The position numbers and the translations under genes are program-made. A stretch of 64,000 bases of DNA from Nitratireductor indicus C115 (GTDB lineage: Bacteria; Pseudomonadota; Alphaproteobacteria; Rhizobiales; Rhizobiaceae): contig NZ_AMSI01000003.1 of NCBI RefSeq assembly GCF_000300515.1, positions 248,001-312,000 of the forward strand, written 5' to 3'. The notes under the pieces are model-generated. The model was not told where the DNA came from. It made no database searches and saw nothing but the letters and a program-made list of their open reading frames with translations. The stretch's first letter is position 1. Each line of letters begins with the position of its first letter. Positions 52,952 through 62,292 of this stretch are shown here, one piece after another.

Positions 52952-53920
52952 GTGATCAAAGCCTATGTCCTTGAGAATGAACGTCTGCATGTGGTGGAGG
53001 ACATCCCCGCCAACGAGGCGACAATCGTCTGGGTCGACCTGCAAAGCCCGACCGCGGAAGAGGAACAGGCTATCGAAGGCTGGCTGGGCATTGCTGTGCC
53101 GAGCCGTGAGGAGATGGAGGAAATCGAGATTTCGAGCCGCCTCTACTCCGAGGACAGCGCCTATTTCATGACCGCCACCCTGCCGGCTCATGCCGATGGC
53201 GACCATCCGGAGATGCTGCCCGTCGCCTTCGTGCTTTCAGGCGGCAAGCTTGTCACCGTCCGTTTTCATGAGCCCCGCGCCTTCCAGACCTTTCCACAGC
53301 GCGCGCAAAAGGCAGCCCTTGGCTGCAGCACCGGCGAAATGGTGCTCATCAACCTGCTTGAGGTCATTGTCGACCGGCTCGCCGACATTCTCGAACGCAC
53401 CGGCCGGGACATCCTCGATATTTCGCAGGGCATATTTCATCCCGGTGAAAGCAAGGCTTCCCGCCGCGACAGGAACTTCCAGATCATCCTGCGCAGGATC
53501 GGTCGCAAGGAGGATTTGCTCTCCAAGCTTCAGGACAGCCTGCTCACCATGCAGCGGCTATCAGGCTTCCTGAGTGCGATACCGCTGAAGCTCAACAAGG
53601 AATCGCGCACCCGCATCAAGACACTGTCGCGTGATATCGTTTCCCTTTCCGATCACGCCGGCGGGCTTTCGCAAAAGATCAACTTTCTGCTTGATGCAAC
53701 GCTCGGCATGATCAACATCGAGCAGAACGCGATCATCAAGATATTTTCGGTGGTTGCGGTTGTCTTCCTGCCGCCGACACTGGTTGCCTCCATCTACGGC
53801 ATGAATTTTCAGATCATGCCCGAGCTGAACTGGTCGATCGGATATCCCCTTGCCATTCTGGCAATGATTCTCTCCGCCATTCTCCCCTTTCTATATTTCA
53901 AGCGCCGCGGCTGGCTCTGA
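52952..53920 (+). CDS. CorA family magnesium transporter
   Basis: 322 residues from a GTG with GGAAGGAG 8 bases upstream; a longer ATG start lies just downstream of the nested palindrome. Soluble N-terminal domain, long coiled-coil helix (LLSKLQDSLLTMQRLSGFLSAIPLKLNKESRTRIKTLSRDIVSLSDHAGGL) and two C-terminal helices with the selectivity signature YGMNF (near residue 284). Periplasmic loop EQLNWS-like MPELNWS. Moves Mg2+ (or Co2+) down its gradient across the inner membrane. Its leader carries the nested palindrome at 52847-52914, a candidate control element. Confidence 0.94.
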   Translation: MIKAYVLENERLHVVEDIPANEATIVWVDLQSPTAEEEQAIEGWLGIAVPSREEMEEIEISSRLYSEDSAYFMTATLPAHADGDHPEMLPVAFVLSGGKLVTVRFHEPRAFQTFPQRAQKAALGCSTGEMVLINLLEVIVDRLADILERTGRDILDISQGIFHPGESKASRRDRNFQIILRRIGRKEDLLSKLQDSLLTMQRLSGFLSAIPLKLNKESRTRIKTLSRDIVSLSDHAGGLSQKINFLLDATLGMINIEQNAIIKIFSVVAVVFLPPTLVASIYGMNFQIMPELNWSIGYPLAILAMILSAILPFLYFKRRGWL

Positions 53921-54088
53921 AATATCTGCCCCACCGGGCAATCACTGCCAGGATCAAGAATACCGAAATCAAAGCTGACGGACGTCGTGAGATAGTTTCA
54001 TCAAGACGCACACCGGCAGTGTTCATCCTGTCCTTGCGCAACAGATGCCTTCCATCCATAAAAGTTCACACTTGAACAGGATTGTATC

Positions 54089-54556
54089 ATGACGGACAAG
54101 AAGTGGGCCTTCGAAGACCTGAAGGAAGGGATCACCATCTCCCTGGGCGAGAAAGCGGTGAGTGCGGAGGAGATCGTCGCCTTCGCCAGCGAATTCGATG
54201 CGCAACCGATGCACACCGATGAAGAGGCCGGCAAAGCGAGCCTTCTGGGCGGGCTTGCCGCATCGGGCTGGCACACCTGTTCCCTGTTCATGCGCATGCT
54301 TTATGACGCCTTCATTGCCGACTCGACCGCCCAGGGTTCGCCGGGAATTACCGAAACGCGCTGGCGACTTCCCGTGCTTGCAGGCGACACACTTTCCGGC
54401 GGCACGACGGTCATCGCCGCAAGGCCGCTTAAGTCTCGCCCCGGCATCGGCATCGTGACCTTTCGCCATCAGGTGACGAACCAGCGCGGGGAAACGGTCA
54501 TGGAAATGGAGAACCCGGTTCTCTTCGCGATGCGTGAAACGGGAGCCGCCGCATGA
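54089..54556 (+). CDS. MaoC-family dehydratase, first of a pair
   Basis: 155 residues: ITISLGEKAVSAEEIVAFASEFDAQPMHTDEEAGKASLLGGLAASGWHTCSLFMRMLYDAF with the hydratase Asp-x5-His pair in FDAQPMHTDEEA and RPLKSRPGIGIVTFRHQVTNQRGETVMEMENPVLF at the end. R-specific enoyl-CoA hydratase-like, hotdog fold. TTGAACAGGATTG context upstream. Overlaps the next paralogue by four bases; the two probably form one enzyme or a two-step unit for an acyl-CoA. Confidence 0.93.
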   Translation: MTDKKWAFEDLKEGITISLGEKAVSAEEIVAFASEFDAQPMHTDEEAGKASLLGGLAASGWHTCSLFMRMLYDAFIADSTAQGSPGITETRWRLPVLAGDTLSGGTTVIAARPLKSRPGIGIVTFRHQVTNQRGETVMEMENPVLFAMRETGAAA

Positions 54557-55020
54557 GCCTCGACCGTTTCCTGCGCCTTGGTGAAACAGTGATCCTCGGC
54601 ACGCACAGCTTCGACCCCGAAGAGATCAAGGTCTTCGCCCGCAAGTTCGATCCCCAGCCCTTCCACACCGACGAGGAAGCTGCCCGCCACAGCCTTCTGG
54701 GCGGGCTTTGCGCCTCCGGGTGGCACACCTGCGCGATGTGGATGAAATACAATCTGATCGCGCAGGAAGAAGAGCTGCGTCAGCCCTGGCCTGGCCCGGA
54801 GCCCAAGCCGGAGTTCGGCCCCTCCCCCGGCTTTTCCGACCTGAAATGGCCGAAACCGGTTTACGCCGGTGACGAGATCACTTTCACCCGCTGCGCAACC
54901 GGATACAGGCAGCTGTCCTCGCGACCGGGATGGAAAATCCTCACGCTGCAGTCGGGAGCGCGCAACCAACATGGCGACGCCGTCCTGAGCATGACGAATG
55001 CAGTTCTTCTGAAGGCTTGA
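54553..55020 (+). CDS. MaoC-family dehydratase, second of a pair
   Basis: 155 residues, same fold and size as the preceding gene: TVILGTHSFDPEEIKVFARKFDPQPFHTDEEAARHSLLGGLCASGWHTCAMWMKYNLIAQ, with FDPQPFHTDEEA and SSRPGWKILTLQSGARNQHGDAVLSMTNAVLL. It is a recent-looking duplicate, with an insert (EEELRQPWPGPEPKPEFGPSPGFSD) not in the first. Start overlaps by four bases (ATGA), so cotranslated. Convergent neighbour 3' ends only two bases apart from the autotransporter gene. Confidence 0.93.
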   Translation: MSLDRFLRLGETVILGTHSFDPEEIKVFARKFDPQPFHTDEEAARHSLLGGLCASGWHTCAMWMKYNLIAQEEELRQPWPGPEPKPEFGPSPGFSDLKWPKPVYAGDEITFTRCATGYRQLSSRPGWKILTLQSGARNQHGDAVLSMTNAVLLKA

Positions 55021-55022
55021 CC

Positions 55023-57032
55023 TCAGAACTGGATGGAGAGGCCGAGTTGCACTTTTTGCTGTTCGGCCGATTTCCTGAAAGAACCCGTATATCCGAACGA
55101 CGCGGTGACACCTCTGTCTGGCACGATAAAATCGAGCTTTGCTCCGACATCGAACACGTCACGCCCCAACGGCGTCGTGCGAGCTTCCATATTCCGACTG
55201 AGAAGCGCTGTGCCGGACGAAAAGTCATTGCTACCCAGAAGACGTTTATAGGAAAGCTCAAGCTCCGGCACGACCTGCCAATTCCCCAGATCGAAGCGGT
55301 TGGAGACCCGTATCCCCGGCCCAATGCCCAGCGTTGAAATGCTATCGGCGTCCAATTGGTATCCCAAAATGTCGGCCCCGCTTTCTCTGGCAGCCCCGAA
55401 ACGCTGATGGGCGCCGGACAGGCGCGCGAATATGACAGTGTTCAAACCGCGAAAGTCCGCTTTCCGCCCTGCTTCCACATCTGCAAAAAGGCCAAGGGCA
55501 TTTTGTTTCGAGCGCGCCACAGGGTTGCTGAACGAATACGTCGTGCCCGCAAGACCGGAAATGTGTCGCCGCGTATGATCCTGGTGAAAATAGCTGACAC
55601 CGGCCACGCTTTTGACGTACCAGCGTTCATCGTCCCACCGAAGATAACCAAGACCATGATAACCATTTGCCGAGGCCGAATTGCCCTGGCCAAGCTCATC
55701 GGTCTGCATCCGGGTGTAGCCGAACCCAAAACCGGCAACGAGATCGGACTGTTCGATCAAATCGACACCCATGGAGAGCGCCAGGCCTTTCGCCTGAACA
55801 CCTGGCAGTCCGGTTGAGGCATCGATGGCCGCGCGCAGCGCGCCCCCGTTCATCCAGACTTGCTCGTGCGAGGCAGCTCTCTGCAAACTGCCTGAAAATG
55901 GCATGCGCGCCATCTGCTCCATCGCCAGATGACGGCTCCACGCAGAGCTTGCAAAAACGCTGCGTCCAGCAGGCGCAATCGTATCGACGATATTGCCGAG
56001 ATCGAGTGTCCCCCAACCGAACACGGCATCGACACCTGGCTGTCCCAGATCGGCAGCCGTCTTGAGAATGAGCTTGCGAAGATCGCGCAAATCGGCGTCA
56101 GGAAATATCTGGCGCACCACGGCAAGCGCCCCTGTCACATGCGGCGCCGCAAAGGAAGTGCCCGCCTGCATTGCGTAAGCTTTGGCATCGCCCGCATACG
56201 GGATCAGGATACCAGCTTCCACATCGCCGCCTGGCGCAGCCAGGCACCAGCCCGCAGCAATTCCGCACATGTTCGAATAGGAAGCCAGTCCGCCAGAACG
56301 ATTAAGCGCAACAACAGCAAGGTTGGTGCTTTCCAGTTCAGCAAAGTAGTATGGAAGGCGGGCAGGAAGATCGGCGTGCTTTCCGCTCCAATTGCCTGCA
56401 GCCCAGATTGTTATCGTACTGCCGCGTGCTGCTTGTCGCAGAGTAAACAACGTCAAAGGCAGGAAATCTTCCACATAATTTTCGTCCACAATATTTGGAA
56501 GTATAGTTTCGCGGATGCTCAAGGACGCATTCCTGAATTCCGCGCCAACGCTGCCGAGATAGGCAAACCCAAACGCCATTTGTGCATCGAACCTAGATGC
56601 GGCCAAATCTACACCGGTGACAGCAGGAATAGCATCATAAGCTACGCCGTGCATACCAATCCCATTTCGATTGGCCGCGATTACCCCCGCAACCCCGGTT
56701 CCATGCATTTGTTTGTCCCCTGCAAGCGGTATCACTCGCCCCGCCAAAAGGCTCAGGTCGATATCTGCGGAACCAGCAAAAGGACGGTGCGCAAATTCAG
56801 AGTGGTTGAGATCAATGCCTGAATCGAACACTCCCACACGAACACCTGCTCCCGTGAAACCTGCATCATGTGCCTTCTGCGCCCCAATAAAGGTTAGCCC
56901 CCATTGCCTAGCGGTCTCGGATTCTCCTTCCAAGCCGATAACGGTCGCAGTCGCAACAGCCTTATCCTCAAAGCAATCTCCGAAGAAAACATAAAAAAAT
57001 ATCGTGTTAAAAATCACAAAAATCGATCTCAT
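55023..57032 (-). CDS. Subtilisin-like (S8) autotransporter serine protease
   Basis: 669 residues from MRSIFVIFNTIFFYVFF. A signal peptide, then an S8 catalytic domain (about 55-370): Asp70 in GVFDSGID, His110 in MHGTGVAGVIAA, oxyanion Asn214 and Ser293 in GTSFAAPHVTGAL. The C-terminal autotransporter barrel (about 400-669; NGGALRAAIDASTG, NAMGLFADV-like strands, VQLGLSIQF with terminal Phe) exports it to the cell surface. The 5' end is AT-rich relative to the rest (start codon region 57000-57060). No close ribosome binding site. Probably surface protease with possible host interaction. Confidence 0.92.
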   Translation of the reverse strand: MRSIFVIFNTIFFYVFFGDCFEDKAVATATVIGLEGESETARQWGLTFIGAQKAHDAGFTGAGVRVGVFDSGIDLNHSEFAHRPFAGSADIDLSLLAGRVIPLAGDKQMHGTGVAGVIAANRNGIGMHGVAYDAIPAVTGVDLAASRFDAQMAFGFAYLGSVGAEFRNASLSIRETILPNIVDENYVEDFLPLTLFTLRQAARGSTITIWAAGNWSGKHADLPARLPYYFAELESTNLAVVALNRSGGLASYSNMCGIAAGWCLAAPGGDVEAGILIPYAGDAKAYAMQAGTSFAAPHVTGALAVVRQIFPDADLRDLRKLILKTAADLGQPGVDAVFGWGTLDLGNIVDTIAPAGRSVFASSAWSRHLAMEQMARMPFSGSLQRAASHEQVWMNGGALRAAIDASTGLPGVQAKGLALSMGVDLIEQSDLVAGFGFGYTRMQTDELGQGNSASANGYHGLGYLRWDDERWYVKSVAGVSYFHQDHTRRHISGLAGTTYSFSNPVARSKQNALGLFADVEAGRKADFRGLNTVIFARLSGAHQRFGAARESGADILGYQLDADSISTLGIGPGIRVSNRFDLGNWQVVPELELSYKRLLGSNDFSSGTALLSRNMEARTTPLGRDVFDVGAKLDFIVPDRGVTASFGYTGSFRKSAEQQKVQLGLSIQF

Positions 57033-57070
57033 ATTTATATATTCTAAAATATATTTGTTATAATCATAAT

Positions 57071-57096
57071 AAAAAAGCGCCAATACAGGCGCTTTC
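57071..57096 (-). terminator. Intrinsic terminator of apt
   Basis: On the minus strand GAAAGCGCC and GGCGCTTT around TGTATT, followed by TTTTATTATG. Lies between apt and the autotransporter gene, in an AT-rich stretch. Confidence 0.85.
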
Positions 57097-57130
57097 TAAA
57101 TTATATAATACATTTAATCAACAAATATAT

Positions 57131-57682
57131 TCAATCACCTTGATAGGCAATCAGTGTATTGACGCTCACGCCCAGCGCTTCCAGCTTTGCGCGGCCGCCA
57201 AGGTCCGGAAGGTCGATAACGAAACAAGCTGCGACGATTTCCGCCCCCATCTGCCTGAGCAGCTTGACCGCCCCTTCGGCCGTTCCGCCGGTGGCAATCA
57301 GATCGTCGACAAGGATCACCCGCTCGCCCGGAGAAACCGCATCGCGGTGCATCTCCATCTCATCAAGACCGTATTCGAGGCTGTAGGCGACACGTACCGT
57401 CTCATAGGGAAGCTTGCCCTTCTTGCGGATCGGCACGAAGCCCGAGGAAAGCTGATGCGCCATCGCGCCGCCCAGAATAAAACCGCGCGCTTCGATGCCG
57501 GCAATCTTGTCGATCTTGGAACCCGCATAAGGATGGACGAGTTCATCGACCGAACGCCGAAACGCGCGCGCATCGCCTAGAAGAGTCGTGATATCCCGAA
57601 AGAGAATTCCAGGCTTGGGATAATCAGGAATGGTCCTGATCGCTGCGAGAAGCGTTTCCTGCAGGGTCTGAGAAGCTGTCAT
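57131..57682 (-). CDS. apt: Adenine phosphoribosyltransferase
   Basis: 183 residues: [70 protein letters not shown] and PRPP motif [29 protein letters not shown]. Recycles adenine to AMP with PRPP (from prs, in this window). ATG with AGGATGGCACATG context. Minus strand, downstream of petABC by about 290 bases, with terminator and repeat copy between. Confidence 0.97.
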   Translation of the reverse strand: MTASQTLQETLLAAIRTIPDYPKPGILFRDITTLLGDARAFRRSVDELVHPYAGSKIDKIAGIEARGFILGGAMAHQLSSGFVPIRKKGKLPYETVRVAYSLEYGLDEMEMHRDAVSPGERVILVDDLIATGGTAEGAVKLLRQMGAEIVAACFVIDLPDLGGRAKLEALGVSVNTLIAYQGD

Positions 57683-57810
57683 GTGCCATCCTCTTTCTCT
57701 CCGCCGTCATTCGCGCTCACCGACCCTGTCGGCAACGGCATTGCGGCGGGATAAATCGTGAGCGGCATGCCTCAAAAAGGCGTGACCGGCATTGAATTGT
57801 TCAGTGTCGA

Positions 57811-57885
57811 TTTAGAGCATTTTACCATCAGGCGAAATCACCTGGTCTCCTCTTGAAAGCAGAAATGCAAGGAGAGATCGGGTAC
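57811..57885 (+). repeat. Degenerate copy of the palindromic intergenic repeat
   Basis: TTTAGAGCATTTTACCATC, AGGCGAAATCACCT, then GAAAGCAGAAATGC and AGGAGAGATCG. It has the same block order as the element at 18211, with changes in the palindromes. Between apt and petC. Confidence 0.65.
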
Positions 57886-57923
57886 GCGCCTGCCTGATAC
57901 GACGAGCGAACCGAAGCATAAAG

Positions 57924-57948
57924 AAAAGGGCGCCCGTAGCGCCCTTTT
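57924..57948 (-). terminator. Intrinsic terminator of petABC
   Basis: AAAAGGGCGC and GCGCCCTTTT around CCGTA form a 10-bp stem; on the minus strand it is followed by TTTTCTTTAT. It lies 24 bases after the petC stop. Confidence 0.85.
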
Positions 57949-57971
57949 CCAAACTGTATATCCCGCTATGC

Positions 57972-58796
57972 CTAGTGCAGGTCGGACCAGATCTTGCGCT
58001 TGGTCAGATAGACCAGGCCGGCGAGCAGGAAGATGAAGATCATGACCGTGAAGCCGGTCGACTTGCGCGCCTCCAGATGCGGCTCTGCAGCCCACATCAG
58101 AAATGCAGAAACGTCGCGCGCATACTGATCTGTCGTCTCCGGAGAGCCGTCCTCGTACGTCACCTGTCCGTCGGTGATCGGCTGGGCCATGGCCAGCGAT
58201 GCCGAAGAGATGAAATACGGGTTGTAATGCGTGCCTTCCGGAATTTCGTGCTCGCCCGGATCTTCGCCATAGCCGGTCAGCAGGGCATGGATATAGTCCG
58301 GTCCCCCTTCGGCATACTGGGTGAAAACGTCGAAGACGAAGGTCGGGAATCCGCGCTCCACGGCGCGCGCCTTCGCAATCAGCGAAAAGTCGGGCGGAGC
58401 AGCGCCGTTGTTGGAGGCGGCGGCCTGCTCAGGGTTGGCGAACGGTGCCGGGAAATGATCCGAAGGCTTCGCCGCGCGCATGAACATGTCGCCCGCATCA
58501 TCCGGTCCGTCCTGCACTTCATACTCGGCCGCAATCGCCGCCACCTGTTCCTCGGAGTAACCGAGGTCTTCCAGGTTGCGGAAGGCGACCAGGTTCAGCG
58601 AGTGACAGGCCGAGCAGACTTCACGATAGACCTTGAAGCCCCGTTGCAGCTGGCCCTTGTCGTAGGTGCCGAACGGACCCGCGAAGGACCAGTCCTGCTC
58701 GACAGGCTTCTTGATCGGATACTCGGCCGCATTGGCCGAGGTCGCAGCCGCCAGGCCGAGGCCCAGGGCGGCCAGTCCGTGAAGGACGTTCCTCAT
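57972..58796 (-). CDS. petC: Cytochrome c1 of the bc1 complex
   Basis: 274 residues from MRNVLHGLAALGLGLAAATSANA (signal peptide), start favoured by AAGGGG nine bases upstream over a Met seven codons earlier. Heme c binding CSACH at 61-65 (YREVCSACHSLNLVAFRNL), Met ligand region (FISSASLAMAQPITDGQV) and a C-terminal anchor helix (TGFTVMIFIFLLAGLVYLTKRKIWSDLH). Passes electrons from Rieske protein to cytochrome c. Third gene of petABC. 29 bases from petB. Confidence 0.97.
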   Translation of the reverse strand: MRNVLHGLAALGLGLAAATSANAAEYPIKKPVEQDWSFAGPFGTYDKGQLQRGFKVYREVCSACHSLNLVAFRNLEDLGYSEEQVAAIAAEYEVQDGPDDAGDMFMRAAKPSDHFPAPFANPEQAAASNNGAAPPDFSLIAKARAVERGFPTFVFDVFTQYAEGGPDYIHALLTGYGEDPGEHEIPEGTHYNPYFISSASLAMAQPITDGQVTYEDGSPETTDQYARDVSAFLMWAAEPHLEARKSTGFTVMIFIFLLAGLVYLTKRKIWSDLH

Positions 58797-58825
58797 TGCG
58801 AAAATCCCCTTGCGCATTCTCTCGC

Positions 58826-60112
58826 TCAGCCCTTTGCCTGTTCGGTGGCCGGCACTGCGGCGGACGATTTCTTCTCAAGCACGGCTTCCGTGATGGAATT
58901 GGGAAGGCGGCGCGGCGTCTCGATCAGGCCGAGAACCGGCATGATGACGAGGAAGAAGAGGAAGTAGTACAGCGTCGCGACCTGGGCCATCGCAACATAG
59001 GTGCCCTCTGCGGGACGCGAACCCAGCCATCCGAGGAAGATCGCGTTGATCACGAAAAGCCAGAAGAACAGCTTGTACCACGGACGATAGACCGCCGAGC
59101 GGACCTTCGATGTGTCGAGCCAGGGCACGACGAACAGGACCGCGATGGCACCGAACATGGCCAGAACGCCGCCGAGCTTCGAATCGATCGGCCCGATGTT
59201 GAAGGTGATCGCCCGCAGGATCGCGTAGAATGGCAGGAAGTACCATTCCGGAACGATGTGCGCCGGCGTCTTCAGCGAGTTGGCCTCGATATAGTTGTCC
59301 GGATGGCCGAGGAAGTTCGGAAGATAGAAGACGAAATAGGCGAACAGGCCGAGGAACACGACCATGGCGAAGGCGTCCTTCACCGTCGCATAGGGTGTGA
59401 AGGCCACAGTGTCGGTCTTCTGCTTCACCTCGATGCCGGTCGGGTTGGTCTGGCCGGTCACATGCAGCGCCCAGACGTGCAGGACAACGACGCCCGCGAT
59501 CATGAACGGCAGCAGATAATGCAGCGAGAAGAAGCGGTTCAGCGTCGGATTGTCCACCGCGAAGCCGCCGAGCAGGAGCTGCTGGATCCAGTCGCCGACC
59601 ACCGGAATGGCGGTGAAGAAGCCGGTGATGACGGTGGCGCCCCAGAAGCTCATCTGACCCCAGGGAAGCACGTAACCCATGAAGGCGGTAGCCATCATCA
59701 GGAGATAGATGATGCAGCCCAGAATCCACAGAAGCTCGCGCGGCGCCTTGTAGGAACCATAGTAGAGACCACGGAAGATATGCACATAGACCGCAACGAA
59801 GAACATCGAGGCGCCGTTGGAGTGCAGATAGCGCAGAAGCCAGCCGGAGTTGACGTCGCGCATGATCTTCTCGACGGAGTTGAAGGCAACTTCCGTACTG
59901 GCCGCATAATGCATGGCCAGAACGATGCCGGTGACGATCTGCGCCACCAGCATGATGGAAAGGATGCCCCCGAAAGTATAGGCGTAATTCAGATTGCGCG
60001 GCACCGGATAGGCCACGAATGAATCATAGACCAGACGCGGAAGCGGCAAACGCGCATCCATCCAGCGGCCAAGGCCGGTCTTGGGCGTGTAGGTCGAATG
60101 TCCAGCGCTCAT
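58826..60112 (-). CDS. petB: Cytochrome b of the bc1 complex
   Basis: 428 residues with eight membrane helices. Four heme histidines in [40 protein letters not shown] and [22 protein letters not shown]; Qo site [13 protein letters not shown]. Quinol oxidation and heme b transfer across the inner membrane. Second gene, 21 bases after petA. 430-residue alphaproteobacterial bc1 form, not the split b6/IV form. Confidence 0.98.
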   Translation of the reverse strand: MSAGHSTYTPKTGLGRWMDARLPLPRLVYDSFVAYPVPRNLNYAYTFGGILSIMLVAQIVTGIVLAMHYAASTEVAFNSVEKIMRDVNSGWLLRYLHSNGASMFFVAVYVHIFRGLYYGSYKAPRELLWILGCIIYLLMMATAFMGYVLPWGQMSFWGATVITGFFTAIPVVGDWIQQLLLGGFAVDNPTLNRFFSLHYLLPFMIAGVVVLHVWALHVTGQTNPTGIEVKQKTDTVAFTPYATVKDAFAMVVFLGLFAYFVFYLPNFLGHPDNYIEANSLKTPAHIVPEWYFLPFYAILRAITFNIGPIDSKLGGVLAMFGAIAVLFVVPWLDTSKVRSAVYRPWYKLFFWLFVINAIFLGWLGSRPAEGTYVAMAQVATLYYFLFFLVIMPVLGLIETPRRLPNSITEAVLEKKSSAAVPATEQAKG

Positions 60113-60133
60113 AAAAATCCCCTCTCGCCAGGA

Positions 60134-60697
60134 CTAGCCGATCTGGATGACCGTATCGGACGTGAATGCAAAGGTCGGAACGTGCAGGTTTTGCGGCGCG
60201 GGGCCTTTGCGAATTCGACCGGCGGTGTCGTAGTGCGATCCGTGGCACGGGCAGAACCAGCCACCGAAATCGCCGGCCTGGCCAAGCGGCACGCAACCCA
60301 GATGGGTACAGACGCCGAGCATCACCAGCCAGTTTTCCTTGCCCTCGCCCGCCGAGCGGTCGATATCGGTCGCCTGGGCATCGGCCGGAAGGTTCTCGTT
60401 GCGGGCGACGGGGTCCTTGAGCTCGGCCATAGGCACGGAACGCGCCTCCTCGATCTCTTTTTCCGTACGGTTGCGGATAAAGACCGGGCGACCGCGCCAC
60501 TTCACCGTCAATGACATGCCGGGCTCAACGCCCGAAACGTCCACCTGGATGGACGCCAGAGCGCGGGTCGAGGCGTCCGGCCGCATCTGGTCGATGAACG
60601 GCCAGGCCACCCCGGCAGCACCAACGGCACCTGCCACGCCTGTCGCGACGTAAAGAAAATCACGCCTAGTATGTTCGGTCGAATCGGTAGCGCTCAC
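60134..60697 (-). CDS. petA: Rieske iron-sulfur protein of the bc1 complex
   Basis: 187 residues. Twin-arginine signal-anchor [25 protein letters not shown] (residues 10-34). 2Fe-2S ligands C130-T-H132..C135 and C149..C151-H152 ([14 protein letters not shown] and [10 protein letters not shown]). First gene of petABC and thus led by the promoter upstream. Oxidises quinol at the Qo site and passes one electron to cytochrome c1. Confidence 0.98.
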   Translation of the reverse strand: MSATDSTEHTRRDFLYVATGVAGAVGAAGVAWPFIDQMRPDASTRALASIQVDVSGVEPGMSLTVKWRGRPVFIRNRTEKEIEEARSVPMAELKDPVARNENLPADAQATDIDRSAGEGKENWLVMLGVCTHLGCVPLGQAGDFGGWFCPCHGSHYDTAGRIRKGPAPQNLHVPTFAFTSDTVIQIG

Positions 60698-60914
60698 GGG
60701 ACTGCGATCCTTTCACCTCAGAGACGGCCGGCAAGTCGCTTTATTGCAAAGGAACAAAAGGCAATCCGCTGCGCGCAGCAAAAACCGCCCGGTCCTACCC
60801 CCGGCATTTTTCGATGGTTTCTATGCGCCGCGCCTGCACTTGTCCAGACGCGCAGACCGCGACAGGGCAGATTGTCGCGGGGAAAACACATCAATAAAGA
60901 AGAGTAAAAAACTC

Positions 60915-61697
60915 TTATTTTCTAAGCTCTCCACCCACCCGCGCTTCAAAGGTAATGGTCTGTCCCGCTTCTTCGGGCCTGGCAACGCGCCCATAGTCGC
61001 CGAAGATCGCGATGCTGGAGAAGCCAACTATTCGAAGAGCGAGTTCGAACTCGGTCAGCCCCCAAAGGCGCAAATGAAAGAGCTCCATCTCCGTCGAAAC
61101 GAGCTTTCCTTCACGCCAAAGTTCGTAGCGGAGCTGCGAGAGCATGGTCTGCCGCATAAAATTCCGTTCAACCGAGCCTTCCTGAAGGGTCAGAATATCC
61201 TGCCCATCATGCCAATGGCGTGCACGGCCCGGCGCGTCCGCAAGACATGACAGAAGGTCGAGGTCGATGATCAGACGGCCGCCAGGCAGCAGCGCTTCGC
61301 GAAAGCGGTCGAGAACACGAAGGGCAATGGCGGGATCGACGATCAGCTGGAACGAACCTGCAGGCAAGATGATTGCCTCGAAGCGATGCTCGTATGAAAA
61401 AGCCTCGAAAGTCTGGATATCGACGGGTGTCGGGAATCCGCGTCTGGTGCATTCTTCTTCGCAGAAAGCCACCATTTCCGGCGAAGCATCGAATCCGAAC
61501 ATATTCAGCCCGGATTCCAGTAGAGGAATCAGCACGCGGCCATTACCGGCGGCCGGCTCAAGCACCGGCTCCCGACAATTCCCCAGCCTTTCACGGTAGA
61601 ACTCAATATCACCGAACGAACGACCGATGGGCTTGTCGAGATGATATACTCTCGACGCCAATGATCCGTATCGATTTTCAATGGTAGCAACCGTCAT
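60915..61697 (-). CDS. Class I SAM-dependent methyltransferase
   Basis: 260 residues from MTVATIENRYGSLASRVYHLDKPIGRSFGDIEFYRERLG. SAM-binding motif I VLEPAAGNGRVLIPLLESGLNMFGFDAS, motif with EAIILPAGSFQLIVDPAIALRVLDRFREALLPGGRLIIDL, and C-terminal YELWREGKLVSTEMELFHLRLWGLTEFELALRIVGFSSIAIFGDYG. Ubiquinone/menaquinone-type Methyltransf_25/11 family; target unknown. Followed downstream by a weak hairpin AAGAGT/ACTCTT with T-run near 60900-60921. Confidence 0.9.
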   Translation of the reverse strand: MTVATIENRYGSLASRVYHLDKPIGRSFGDIEFYRERLGNCREPVLEPAAGNGRVLIPLLESGLNMFGFDASPEMVAFCEEECTRRGFPTPVDIQTFEAFSYEHRFEAIILPAGSFQLIVDPAIALRVLDRFREALLPGGRLIIDLDLLSCLADAPGRARHWHDGQDILTLQEGSVERNFMRQTMLSQLRYELWREGKLVSTEMELFHLRLWGLTEFELALRIVGFSSIAIFGDYGRVARPEEAGQTITFEARVGGELRK

Positions 61698-61857
61698 CCG
61701 TAGCTCCGTGCAAGGCATGCTCTTTCGTCTCGTGTCAGCACTTCAACGGCTTTACAAGAGCTGGAAAACACGATGAGAGCACAAATTGCCGCACATAATG
61801 AACGCCTGCTTCAGGTTCTTGCGCGAGAGCCATGCAAGACAATCTGGCCGCAATTTG

Positions 61858-62175
61858 CTACCGCGCACCCAACCGGGCCAGAACGCGGCGCGGAATGCCC
61901 ATCTCATGAATGACGGCATCGTGTTTACGCATCCCGCACAATTCACGCTGGATGAAATAGCCATGCACGGCATCCGAGGCCGCTTGCAGCAGGGCTTTCT
62001 GCTGCGTCTCATCTTTTCCGTCATAGGCGGAAAGCCGTTCGAGCGCCTTCTCGACGCGCTTGCCCGCATGGCCAAGCGAAGAAGCCTGTTCGGCAGCGAT
62101 TTCCTGCTGAAGTACGGTATCGCCGCTTACGGGATGCGGAACGAGCCCGGTTATGGAATTGGGTAGTCTGAGCAT
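61858..62175 (-). CDS. DUF6665 family small protein
   Basis: 105 residues: VLQQEIAAEQASSLGHAGKRVEKALERLSAYDGKDETQQKALLQAASDAVHGYFIQRELCGMRKHDAVIHEMGIPRRVLARLG, the DUF6665 pattern of alphaproteobacteria. Helical, cytoplasmic, no known function. Monocistronic, with a 160-base gap to the methyltransferase and divergent from LysE. Confidence 0.85.
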   Translation of the reverse strand: MLRLPNSITGLVPHPVSGDTVLQQEIAAEQASSLGHAGKRVEKALERLSAYDGKDETQQKALLQAASDAVHGYFIQRELCGMRKHDAVIHEMGIPRRVLARLGAR

Positions 62176-62292
62176 GCGTCCTCAAACATTTGCGGTCCAA
62201 ATGCAGCTGGCCGTTTGCGCCTCGACACGCAAAGGCATCAGCGCCTATCCTGCCGTGAGAAACTGGCGCCTTCAACCTTCGGGAAAATCGGC

